From Teratosphaeria epicoccoides (taxonomy: Eukaryota > Ascomycota > Dothideomycetes > Mycosphaerellales > Teratosphaeriaceae), in contig JADDMT010000075.1 of assembly GCA_021401465.1 (NCBI GenBank), positions 1 through 64,000 of the forward strand: 64,000 nt of DNA, read 5' to 3'. Below are positions 9,333 to 20,300 of the stretch, one piece after another (the first letter of the stretch is position 1; each line of letters opens with the position of its first letter). A program made the translations under genes and the position numbers. The notes beneath the pieces were generated by a model. The model was not told the DNA's origin and searched no databases. It was given only the letters and a program-made list of their open reading frames with translations.

Positions 9333-11151
9333 ATGGCGCATCACATCAATCAACGCCTCGCACTGAAAGGTCAATTATGCACTGTTCTATATATTGGACC
9401 AGTCGCCGACAAGGCAGGTGATTGGCTTGGCGTTGAGTGGGATGACCCGGGGCGTGGCAAGCACAACGGCACCCACAATGGTGTCTCCTATTTCACATGT
9501 ATGCTCAATCACCTTCGTCTCGCCGTCGACACATCAGTGACAGCATCTCATACTCACTGCAGGCCGAAGCATATCTCCCACTTGCGCCTCCTTCCTTCGA
9601 CCCAACCAGCCATGGGACAAGGAACGCACTTTCCTGGAAGCCTTGAGGGAGAAGTACATGTCCCAGGACATTCCATCCGAGCATGACGCCATACAAATTT
9701 CGCGCTCCAAGCAAGCAGAAGAAGTTGGCTTTTCCAAGTTCGCTGCACGGCAAGCCGAGCTGAGAGGTATTCACAACATTGTCCTGGACCATATGTGCGT
9801 CCGCTACGACCGCAATGACCCGGGCAGTCACGAGATACGGGAAGTTTGCAAAGATGTGACGGACCTAGATGTTGGGAGCAACCTGTTCGAGCGTATTTCC
9901 GACATTCTCGACCTGGCAGCACTCTTTCCAAAACTGCGCAGCTTGACGATTGACGGCAATCGCGTGAGTCCGAACACATATCACGACGATCTCAAGCTCA
10001 GCTGTGGGGACGCCGACATGAGCCTGAAATGGCGCACCGTCAAGTTCTTGAGTGTATCAAAGACTCTATTGCTAGCAGAACATGTGTCTCATCTCCAAGT
10101 ATCAGCGTTCAGAAATGTCGAGACACTCATTGCTGCAAGCAATGAGTGGTCTGAGTTCATCTGTTCGGCTCAAATATCTGAGGCGCATACAAAGCTGCAT
10201 AATCCTCTGGGCACCATCGACCTTTCTGGCAACTCGTTTATGTCCGTTTGCGATGCTCGTGCCGCTTTCACTAGCTGCAAGGCCAAGACTGTTGTCTTGA
10301 AGAATTGCAATATCAGCACTGTCAACAGAGACGGCGAGTCTGCACTATTAAATCACTGCCCCGACGTAGAAGAACTTGACTTTCGTTCTAACAACATCAC
10401 CTCATGGACCTTCTTCAACAGCCTGGCCGCTACGTTTCCGAATCTGCGTCACCTCCGCACAACCGGCAATCCTCTCTACCAAAGCTCGGTGTCCGCCGAA
10501 GGGAACCTTCTCAGCGCGGAGGATGGCTACATGCTTACCATAGCGCGTATAGCAACATTACAGACGCTGAATTACAGCAAGATCACTGACAAAGAACGAT
10601 TGAATGCGGAGACATACTATCTCAACCAGATCGCCACCTCTATTTCGAGCGCCACTTCGGAGCACGAAGTCGAAATAAACAAGACCCAACATCCTAGATG
10701 GACAGAATTGTGTGAAGAGTACGGCGAGCCAACTGTACTCAATAGAGCTGCCCAAGGCGAGATTGACCCAGATTCCTTGTTTGCTCGCTTACTGCAAATC
10801 ACCTTCATCCATGCGAACGAAACTTGGCAAGATGAATTTCCCAAGACTTTTTCCGTCTACGACTTGTTGGGCGTCGTAGGGGAGAGGTTGAGGGTGATGC
10901 CGCTGAAGCTCCGTCTTGTGCACGAGACCGGTGAAAAAGAACCTGCGCGATCGGGTGCTGGGGATGTGGTGCAGGGAGCTCCGGAGTGGTGGGATAGTAG
11001 TGACGAGGATGATGGTCGGGACGAGTCAAAGAGCGGTCAGTGGGTGGATAGAGAAGTCGAGCTCGTGGCCGGAACGAGGGCGATTGGCACTTACGTCGAA
11101 GGCTCCAGGGCGAGGTTGCGGGTTGAGCAGAAGCAGTCGACCATGCGATGA
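9333..11151 (+). CDS. Tubulin-folding cofactor E (TBCE / Pac2)
   Basis: Two exons, 9333-9498 and 9563-11151, joined across a 64-bp GT-AG intron, give 584 residues. An N-terminal CAP-Gly domain (about 1-55) holds GDWLGVEWDD and GKHNG at 42-46, the groove that binds the tubulin C-terminus. Splicing makes YFTC run into a serine-proline block and the FLEALREKY motif, as in other cofactor E proteins. A leucine-rich repeat region follows (LRSLTIDGNRV, VEELDFRSNNIT, LRHLRTTGNPL), then a C-terminal ubiquitin-like part interrupted by an acidic SSDEDDGRDES loop. It acts in the cytosol with cofactors C and D in alpha/beta-tubulin assembly. An in-frame ATG at 9288 would add 15 residues, but it lies in a bZIP palindrome and the residues do not match the family. 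Confidence 0.94.
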
Positions 11152-11511
11152 CAGGAGTCGTCATCAAATTCTTTACGCACCCGGCGTATGCTTGCCCGCG
11201 TGATGACGGCATGATTGAGCTTCTTGCAGGAGAGTACACGTGCCGTCCTCGGGGCTGTCGTATGCTTCCCGATCAACAAATGCGATCGGCGAGTCGATTC
11301 GACAATCCGCCTCCACAGGTCCGCTTCGCTTACAGAGAACGGACTGGATAGACAGTCCTGGCACATGCTTGTGTTCAGCAAGGCAGATTCGCACATGCTT
11401 GCTGCATTGTGGATGGGTTTAATGAGCGGAGCGGCTTTCACATCGTTCATATGCCACGCCAGCGGGAGTTTCTCGAAGCTGAGACAAGTATTCACGTCCT
11501 CAACCTCTCCT
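11152..11511. other. Intergenic 3' region of cofactor E, no supported gene
   Basis: Frames here (up to 134 codons, minus, 11091-11495) overlap the end of cofactor E and carry no motif. They could be a 3' exon of the minus-strand hypothetical gene at 11512-12036, but no splice pair was convincing. Confidence 0.4.
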
Positions 11512-12036
11512 TTAAGACTGAAATTGTTCTTGCACGTCGACTTTCGAAATTCGCATTCTTAAGGTGGATCTAGAGCGTTCTGCGTTCAGATCTCCCGACG
11601 TAGATTTGGTAAGGTACGCAAAATGCGCGGCACTTCTGTCCGTGTGAATATGGGAACCGAGCAGCCGTCTGCGACAGTATGCTATCATTTGATCTTCCGC
11701 ATTGGCGCTCGTTGATGCATCACTCGAGTTTCCATTTCCACCATTCTGTTGTCGCTCCGGCTCATGCTCCCATGCCCAATCGGCCTTCGAGAACATGGTA
11801 TCAAGCAATTGCGAAGGACTTCTTGTTGACAACACGTTGCAAACACGCTCTCGTACGGTATTTGGAAGCTTTAGAGCAGAGCCATCCACGGTTTCCAGAC
11901 AAATTTTTTCTCGCGCGGCTGCGGGTTCTGGCTTGCATCCCGGTGTGTTTTTATCTGTGAAACATGAGAAAAGAGTCTCGATCATACGCATTGCAAGGCC
12001 ACTGCCGAGCGACTGAGAAGGTTCCAAGCATTGCAC
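11512..12036 (-). CDS. Hypothetical protein at the gene/repeat border
   Basis: An open frame of 174 codons (alternative ATG at codon 17) with balanced composition and codon use like the neighbouring real genes. It has no signal peptide or membrane segment. The middle is polar (asparagine, serine, glutamine rich) and the C-terminus is basic and serine-rich. I do not recognise the family. It is the last non-repeat frame before the retrotransposon block and shows no RIP stops. It may be a real small gene, one exon of a larger one, or chance. Confidence 0.35.
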   Translation of the reverse strand: MQCLEPSQSLGSGLAMRMIETLFSCFTDKNTPGCKPEPAAAREKICLETVDGSALKLPNTVRERVCNVLSTRSPSQLLDTMFSKADWAWEHEPERQQNGGNGNSSDASTSANAEDQMIAYCRRRLLGSHIHTDRSAAHFAYLTKSTSGDLNAERSRSTLRMRISKVDVQEQFQS

Positions 12037-12189
12037 AAGATATCACAGAAGCTGGCAGAGACACTTCAAGAGAACGAGCAGAGTATAAGGGCCCTTTCGG
12101 TTGCTTTAATCGCGGTCGTTCGCTTGATTATCTAGAAGTGGTATGGTTAGCTAGTCTTGGCATGTTTTACAAGATGTTAGTCTATAGCT

Positions 12190-12415
12190 AGATCGCGCTT
12201 TAGCGCGCCAAGACCATTTACCTCATTCTTTATAATACTAATAACCATGCTATTAAACACTTGTTCTTAGTACTAGTTATAGTATTAGTATTCCCTACTC
12301 TATTACTATTAATTGCTGCAGTTATAGTTATTCTAATCGCACTATGTGCTACGCTAGCGCTAGCTCTTTCTTTACTAGTAGCAAGTAGCATTCTTCCTTA
12401 AAGCTACTATGATAC
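12190..12415. other. AT-rich decayed DNA between gene island and first LTR
   Basis: Composition changes sharply at about 12190, just before GATCGCGCTTTAGCGCGCC, a short GC-rich inverted word. What follows is rich in TA and TAG like RIP-decayed DNA but belongs to neither retrotransposon family. It ends at the LTR start at 12416. The five bases before the LTR (GATAC) do not match the five bases after the partner LTR at 41493 (CTTCG), so no target duplication flanks the A1-A2 composite. Confidence 0.5.
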
Positions 12416-12897
12416 TGTCATAAGGGTAGGTGCTAATAGCAGGAAGGTAACTAAGTGTTAGACTTGCAGAGCTGTGAAGAATATTAACAATAGCAGTTAA
12501 CCTTGTAACTAACTATCCCCTAGGGAAAGGGAATTAAATTAAGCATGAAGCTCCTAACTACCTGTCCTAGAGCTATCCCTATATACTAGAGAGACAGAGC
12601 AGCTCTGTTAGATCTGTTAACAGACCTAACAGATCTGTGTCTATAGATCTGTAGACTAACCCTATAGATCTAAGGGTCTATTATCCTGTAACAGATCCCT
12701 TCTTCCTTATAGGCCTGTAGATCTGTAGACTAACCCTATAGATCTAGGGATCTATCCTCACGTGACAGATCCTTTCTCCTATAACTATGCCTATGACTCA
12801 TAGTACTCCTATGACTATACTATGACTCATAGCACTTAGGACCCTCATGATCCTATAACCTATAGTACTCTAGACAGTACTCCTAATACTTATGACA
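12416..12897 (-). repeat. LTR of A1 (3' LTR, 482 bp)
   Basis: It starts TGTCATAAG and ends CTTATGACA on the plus strand, a nine-base perfect terminal inverted repeat. The same 482-bp unit recurs at 45230-45711 and 56298-56779, and as a 471-bp version at 41023-41493. Inside are two imperfect copies of a block built on AGATCTGTAGACTAACCCTA. Confidence 0.93.
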
Positions 12898-12976
12898 CTA
12901 TCCCTCTCTTAGCCTAGCTTGTCCCTAAGCTACCTTATTAGTACAGGGTTTCTCTTGTTATTTCTTTTACGCTATG

Positions 12977-13609
12977 ATGTCTTCTCTTTCTACATTACTG
13001 CCTTGTGTCATTCTAGACACTAACGCCCCTTTAACGTAGAAACGTAAACGCCGCGCGAATCAAATCTATTATTAGGGCTAGGATAGCATAAAGTCCTACA
13101 CTTAGTGTCAAGAGTTAAAGCTTGTTTGTCAGGTACACATTTCCTTAGGGAAATGTTCGTAATGTTACTTTAGCAACTGTCGGAGTTACGACGCAAAGGT
13201 AACAGAGGTCAAATAGAAGAAGTTAGGCGATTAGCAGAAAAGACTAATTACTAATCTCGATTATGCGAAGGTAGTCCTAGCTAAGGCTTTGCAGAAGATG
13301 CTAGAGGCGCATGCAAAGGAGATGCGTCTTCAAAAACAGTTAGACGTAGTCGACTAGGAGGTCGAAGATAGTCGCGCTCTCGAGGAGCGCGAGATCAGGG
13401 AGGAGGAGGCCGAGGAACAAGCTCTCTCGCAGGCTAGGTTTCTCCTTGACCTAGATCCTTCCGCGGGTCTCGCTCTTAGTCCTACGACATAGAGCGCAAT
13501 AGAGGGTTTCGCTAACGCCTTATATTAGGGTTTCCTGGATGGCGTGATAGCCGAGCTAGTTGATAGCGTCCCGCAGGAGTCTAGTCGCGGCTTAGGATCT
13601 TCTTCCTAG
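12977..13609 (+). pseudogene. Antisense gene of family A (aORF-A), copy in A1
   Basis: A 211-codon frame on the strand opposite gag-pol, between the LTR and the end of pol; its 3' end overlaps the last codons of pol. Its 633-bp span is identical in A2 and A4. Stops in the frame are TAG/TAA at sites where CAG/CAA is expected; the codon before AAG-ATG near 13294 is CAG here but TAG in A4, direct proof of C-to-T decay. N-terminal codons encode a basic KRKRR stretch, then spaced cysteines, then a charged helix (EMRLxKQLDVV, EEREIREEEAEEQ). I do not recognise the protein. See the A4 copy for the cysteine pattern. Confidence 0.65.
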
Positions 13610-16600
13610 GTTCGTTCCTTTCTCGAAACTTCGTATCTTTTGCTAACAGTTTCGCAGATGTTCTAGGGGTTCCTAGGTGTTCTCGGTACTCCTATATCCT
13701 TCCTATTTTACTAAGTACTCTTACTGTCTGTCCCGCTAGCGAGTGTCGATAATCCTCTTAACAGAGTACTCCGGTTCTTCTACTTTAGGGTCAAGTAGTA
13801 AGGGTTCCGATTGTAGTGCGGCGTCTAGCGCTACTTATTCTAGCAGAGAGACATAGAACACAGGGTGTATTCTCATCTGCTCGGGTAGCTGTAACTCAAA
13901 ATTAGCTGGTCCCTTCTTAGCCTTGATCCTAAATAGTCCTAGTTTTACAGCGTCTAGTTTTTTACTCGGCTTGTCTAATTTGATGTGATAGCGGAGGAGA
14001 TACACCTTGTCCCCCTCCTTTAGAATTAGTCCCTTAATTCTCTTACGATTCGCGTACTATGCCATGTTCTGCTAATAGAACTACAGGTCGAGTCGTGCTT
14101 CTGTTTGTAGTCGGCGTAGATGTTCTACTCGTCTAAGTGCTACTAGGTTCGGATTACTAGCTAAGACATCCGGAATGTCTTCTATAGCTAATCTATACGC
14201 TATCTAAAATGGCGAGAGTCCTGTCGACTCTGCTGGCGTACTATTATACGCGAGCTGTGCTATTAGCAACAACTCTACCTAGTTGTTCTAGTCCCTATTC
14301 ATATAGGATCGAAGGTACTGTTCTAACGTCTGATTTAGACGTTCTGTCTGTCTATCTGTCTAAGGGTAGAAGGAAATACTTAGTCGATGTTTGACCTAGA
14401 ATTGTCTCATTAGGGCTCTCGAGAAGTTAGAGGTAAACACGGATCCTTAATCCGTTACTAGGTCCTATGGCATGCCGTGTAGTGCTACTACCCATTTAAT
14501 GAAGACCTGCGCGATATCTTTAGTCTTAAAGTCTTCGCGGTAAGGGATAAACTTCCTAAACTTAGTAAATCGGTTAACTACTACTATGATCCCGTTAAAG
14601 AACTCATTAGTAGCGGGTTCTCTTGACTAAGGTAGTTTAACGATAAAATCCATAGCGAGCGATTCCCATGGCTGTTAAGGTACCTTTAGTAGTCGTAGTA
14701 GCCTATATAGTCTATAACAGTCATGCTTACTTTATTAGCAAGTCACATATCGACAGACATAGTCCTCGATTGCCTTGCCTATCCTAGGGAAGTAATATTC
14801 TTGTCAGAGAATTTGCTTCATCTTAGACACTCCTAGGTGTCCTGCCTAAGGTACGTTGTGTTAGAGGCGTAGTAGTTCCGATCGTAAAGACGTTAGCACA
14901 TATACTAATCCTTGAAACAGAAGGATTCTGTCTTCGTCTTCCTAATCCTCCTGTCTATCAATGTCGTCGCAGACAGCGAGCGTAGTTAGGTCATGGATTA
15001 GGGCGTTCTTCAGGTCGTCCTGAAACCTACTAGTCCATGTAACAGTCATAGCCGCGAGTCGGTTAACTCCTAGCGTGCTATCGCTATTTTCCTAGAGAAC
15101 AGCATGTTTCTCCTGCTTCACGCCCTTCATGTAGTCCGTCTGGCGGCTAAGTGCATCAGCGCGTGCGTTATCGGTCCCCTTACGATAGACGATCTTACAG
15201 TTAAAACTAGAGAGCTCCTCGCTCTACTAAACCTGTCGTCAGTTTAACTCTTTCGTCGTTATGAAGTATCGCAAGTTCTTATAGTCTGTGTAGACTATGA
15301 CCTAGTGCTTAGAACCTTCTAAGTAGACTCGCTAGGCCTTGTAGGCGTCTACTATGGCTAGAAGTTCTTTGTCATAGATGTCATAACGGAGTTCCGGTCT
15401 AGACAATTTCCTCGAGTAGTAGGCGACTAGCTGTAGTCGTCTACTTAGTCCTAGTTGACTTAAGCATGCCCTAAGTGCTACGTCGGAGGCATCTGTTTCG
15501 ACTGTAATAGGCTTATCTAGGTCGAACACAAGTAAGATTAGCTGATCTGTAAATCGTTACTTAAGTTCCTTGAAGGCATTCCGTTAGGCGTCGTCCTATA
15601 CGAATAGTGTATCGTTCGTCGTAAGAGTCGTAAATAGTGCTATGATCTTCGAATAGTTTGCTACAAATCTCCTATAGAAGTTAGCGAATCTAAGGAAGGA
15701 CTATACTTCCTTAACATTAGTTGGCATAGGCTACTCTTTTACGACCTAGACTTTCTTAGTGTCTATCTTGATTCTATTCTATGCTACCACGTAGCTAAGG
15801 AATTGTACTTCCTGCTTATGAAACTCGCTCTTCTAGGGCTTGACCTTTAGCTAGTAATCCTGGAGTTTCTGAAGTACCTTACGCACGTAAGTCCTATGCT
15901 CTTCGATCGTCCGGGAATAGACGAGGATGTCGTCTAGGTATATAACCACAAAGACGTCAAGGTACTCTTGTAGCACGTTGTTAATAAATGCCTGCTATAT
16001 AGCCTAGGCGTTTGTCAACCTAAATAGCATGACTATGTACTCGTAGTGTCTAAACCTCGTTCAGAACGCAGTCTTCTATTCTTTGCCTTCCTTAACTCGA
16101 ATTCGATTATACGCTCTAGGTATGTCGAACTTCGAGAACTACATTGCTCCTTACAGGCGGTCCTGTAATTCCGAGAGCAAAGGAAGCGGATAACTATTCT
16201 TTATTATGATGTCGTTTAATCTACAATAATCTACGTAGAGTCGCTAGTCATCTTCCCCCTTAGGCACAAACAGGATCGGATATCTGGCTAGGGACTACGA
16301 CTTACGGATGAAGCCTTTCTAGAGGTTGTCTTCTAGGTATTTCCGGAGAATCTCTAGTTTCGCCGCTAACAACAGGCGAACTAATTGCTTCGTCGGTGTC
16401 TTGCTAGGGAGTAAGGGTATCCTGTAGTCCTACTCCTAGTGTTCTAGCAGAGCTTCTTAGTCGGGTTCTTCCTTGAAAAGAGTAGCGAAGTCTTTATACT
16501 TATCAGGAACTATGAATTCGACCTTGACTTCCGATTGCGTTGCTTTGACCTATAGGACGTGTACTTCCTGTTCTAGATCCTTGATAGTAGCTACTATCTC

Positions 16601-16984
16601 GCTTGAAGTCATAGCACATATTTCGATCTTGCCTAGTACGTCGTGCACTATAGGTAGAGGTATTAATCTTGAGAGTTCCGGGAACTAGATCCTCTTATTC
16701 TTCTAGTCGATATAGGGGTTAGCGTTCCTTAGCTATGGCAACCCTAGTACTACATCCGAGCCTAGTAACTCCGTGATGTCGAACTAGAGTATCTCTTAGT
16801 AGCGTCCTATCCGTAGAGGCATTATCTCGGTCTCTTCGTCAACTACTCCTTAGTTGTACGTGACCGGCTTTCTATTAATCGCTTGTAGCGAGAAAGCATT
16901 CGTCTTCGCCTGTAGCTTTATCCTAGCTATCCTAGCAAACTTAGGCGTCATGAAGATTCTAGTACATCCTGAATCTATTAAGGC

Positions 16985-16989
16985 CCTAG
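16985..16989. repeat. Target duplication CCTAG (left) of B1
   Basis: CCTAG at 16985-16989 precedes the B1 LTR and recurs at 25157-25161 after it. Removing B1 and one copy restores the uninterrupted sequence seen in A4 near 54345-54356 (GGCCCTAGCTAGCG). Confidence 0.9.
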
Positions 16990-17349
16990 TGATACGGTTG
17001 ATACTAGGGGACCATTTGAACCGCATGGGTTCTAATAGCCGCCCTTAGCATGCAGTGACCCTGCCACATATAGCAAGGGGGTCCTTCGTACATACGTTAG
17101 CTTGTATGTCGTCCGAGTAGGATCAGTTGTCGACGTAGGACGCCCCCACGTCGCTGACCCTACGGTACCCCTACGGGGTTAGGCTCGGACATGCTTTCCC
17201 TAATTAAGGAGCGTCAGGGGTTATAAGCACCCTTAGCGCCACCTCTGCGATAAGCAGAAAGCAGCGCTGTCTTGTACCTACTAAAAGGTCGGATTACTCT
17301 GTCACACTACGAGATATTTTCATATCATATAGCATATACATCTATATTA
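16990..17349 (+). repeat. 5' LTR of B1 (360 bp)
   Basis: Starts TGATACGGTTGATAC and ends TATATTA, where the 3' LTR keeps TATATCA; the change is a CA-to-TA RIP mutation. Ends form a TGATA/TATCA inverted pair. Confidence 0.93.
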
Positions 17350-17398
17350 GTTCTGCTTTCTCCCCCCTGCTTTGCAGTCTAGCAGAGAATACTACGAT

Positions 17399-20300
17399 AT
17401 GTCTAGAGCACTACGAACTCGCAACTAACGCGTAGCGAGCGCCATCCCGAGCGCCCGCGATGGCGAAGCTAGCCTGAGTGACTAGCCCGCAGAAGTACCT
17501 ACTACAAGCGACACTACATCGAGCGACGGTTCCGCTAGAGGACAATTACGCGGCAGACTAGGCAATAGACCCCCCGCACAGGGACCGTAGCTAACCCTGA
17601 CTATTGACCCGGCCCTTGTAGCCATGATTGTCGATTAGGTCGCGAACTGCCTTGCGAACTAGAGCTAGAGCCGCACCGCTCCTAGCAGCGACAACAGCGA
17701 GGACGACGAAGACGTTGCCATGAGTAGTACTAACGAACTAGCGGACGAAGAAATCTAGCGAGATTTCACGCTAGGGACCCGCGAAGACAACTTACTAGGA
17801 GGCGCAGACCCTCCGCGTGTGCCCGCGAACTTAGTGCCTGAATTCGGGGCCATAGTAGGCTAACTAGGAGGTAGTCGTAACGCATGCAACCCGAAGCCGT
17901 TCAAGGGAGACACCTTGAAGGAGGCTCGAACTTTCTTGCAGGCGTGTAAGGCAGTTTTCGTGCTTAACCTACGCGGATATTCCATGGAGGGCGAACGAGT
18001 CGCCTTTAGTGTGATGTGGCTCGAAGAGGATAAGGAACCTCGCAACAATTAGCATAAGCGGTATGACCTTATGCGGGTCTATGACAGAACGTATACATAG
18101 GCGGACTTTCGCTAGTTCTGTGTTAACTAGGTCGAGGATCCGGGGAATCGCGCCCTTACTATGTCCGTTAAGTACGAGAAGGCCAAGCAGGGGAAGGGAC
18201 AAACAACCTCTAGCTTCGCAACCTATCTCGCTACGCTCAAGGGACAGATGCCACCCTATACCAAGACGTAACGCGTGCGGCACTTGCTCGTCAAACTTAA
18301 TGACAATCTTCAGAACATAATCATGACTTTTCATGAACTTCCGACAACTCGGCAAGACCTCGTGTCCCTTGCGACATGTATGGAAATCACCTTGAAGCGA
18401 AATGGAAAATCGGGCAGTAAGGACAATAAGCGTCTAAGTCCTAAGGACCTACTAAAGGGCCGCTACTACAAGCGCCCTAGGGGTCACGTCTAACGCGGTA
18501 GTTCATTCTAGAGGAGCAAGCCCTCCGAGCTAAAAGACAGTAGCGAGAAGCCTCCGAGTAGCTGCCACATCTGTGGAGCAAGGGACTACTAGGCGGCTCG
18601 CTGTCCTAAACGAAGTAATAGGAAGAAGGTAAGCAAGGTGTCCGAAACCTCCCTGGAGGGGAGGCGAAAGAAGGACAAGCCCGAGACAACCGAATGGCTA
18701 CTGCGGGTATCTAAGCTGTCTGTTACCGATAGTGTAGACTCGTGGCCTGCGCGGCGCCTATCCGGCGCGGTCCGAGTTAATGGCTCGCTCGAGCTAGTAG
18801 ACTATATGTTAGATGACCTTGCGGAGGTTAACGTGATACCCTAGAGGGTAATCGTACGGCTCGGTTTGAAGCCGATCCTAGGAGCCCTGCTGCCTACCAT
18901 GAAGTCTTTTCAGGGCGAAGGCGCAGCGGCTCGAGGCGCGTACAACGTACGCCTCTAACTCGCGGACTCCTCGGGAGAAGTGCGCGAGACTAACGAAGTC
19001 TTCTACGCCAAAGACGTTCCTAATAAGGAGCTCCTACTCGGCCGCCCTTAGCGCCACAAGCAGGGAGTCGTTGTTAATGGAGCTACTAACAACTAGTTCT
19101 ACGGCTCTATAGGCGAAGTTCCTGCGGTGCGGATGCGTGACGCACACAGCTTCTACAAGGACATGAAGAAGGTCTAATGCGTGTATGCGGTCCGCATACG
19201 GAACGTCAAGGAAGACGTTACCCTTCCGCCTGAGTTAGAGGAATACGCCGATATTTTCGACGCAGAGGCTGCGGCCTATACCTAGGCCCTAGACGCGGAA
19301 CATGCGATTAACCTTAAGGAGGGTTACAATCCTCCGCATCGACCTCTGTACCCTATGTCGGAATCGCAGCTCGAAACACTTCGAGACTACCTCTACAAGG
19401 CGCAAAGGAACGCGTGGATCCGACGAAGCGACAGCGAGGCTAGAGCGTTAGTTATGTTCGTCCTGAAGAAGGATAACACGCTCCGCCTATACGTTGACTA
19501 TAGGGGCCTTAACGCGGTAACCTAGAAGAACCGCTGCCCCCTACCACTTATTAGCGAGACGCTTGACCGCCTTAGTCGCGCCGCCATCTTCTCGTCTATC
19601 GACTTGAAGGACGCCTACTACTAGATACTAATCCGAAAGGGCGACGAGTAGAAGACTACATTCTAAACGTAGTATAGACACTTCGAGTATATAGTAATGC
19701 CGTTTAGCTTAACTAACGCACTAGCGACATTCTAAGCGTATATCAACCGGGCCCTAGCCGGCCTCGTTAACACCTGCTACGTAGTGTATTTAGACGATAT
19801 ACTAGTCTATTCCGACTCGAAGGAGGAGCATATTTGGCATCTAAGTATAGTGCTCGAATAGCTCCGCAAGTTCGCTCTCTACGCGAACCTAAAGAAGTGC
19901 TCATTCCTGACGGATAGGATTAAGTTTCTTGGATACATCGTCTCTACGGAAGGAGTCATCATAGATGACCGAAGGGTGTCCGCAATCGCGGAGTAGCTGC
20001 GGCCGACTACCCTCCGAGAAGTGCAGGTGTTCCTAGGATTTACTAACTTCTATCGCAGATTCATACGATCTTACTCGAAGATCGTGGCTCCCCTCACGGC
20101 CCTCGCAAAGGGCGCGGTTCGAGGAAAAAAGCCAGGGAAAGTGCCTTAGGAGGAGGCTTAGGGCAAGGCCTTCTCTAAACTTAAAGCAGCTTTTCAAACT
20201 ACGCCTATACTTTGGCACTTTGACCCCGCTACGAAGATCTGGATAGAGACCGATACTTTAAAATTCGCAATAGCCGTAATTATATCGTAGCTCTAGTCGC

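Noticed and set aside
12190..12210. Terminal inverted repeat of a DNA transposon at the GC-rich word GATCGCGCTTTAGCGCGCC
   Set aside because: No matching partner end or transposase frame in the window.
16854..17048. Repeated small frames starting MYxTxFLLIA as a membrane peptide
   Set aside because: Reverse strand of the family A protease region (LIDSGCTRIF on the sense strand); hydrophobicity is a by-product.
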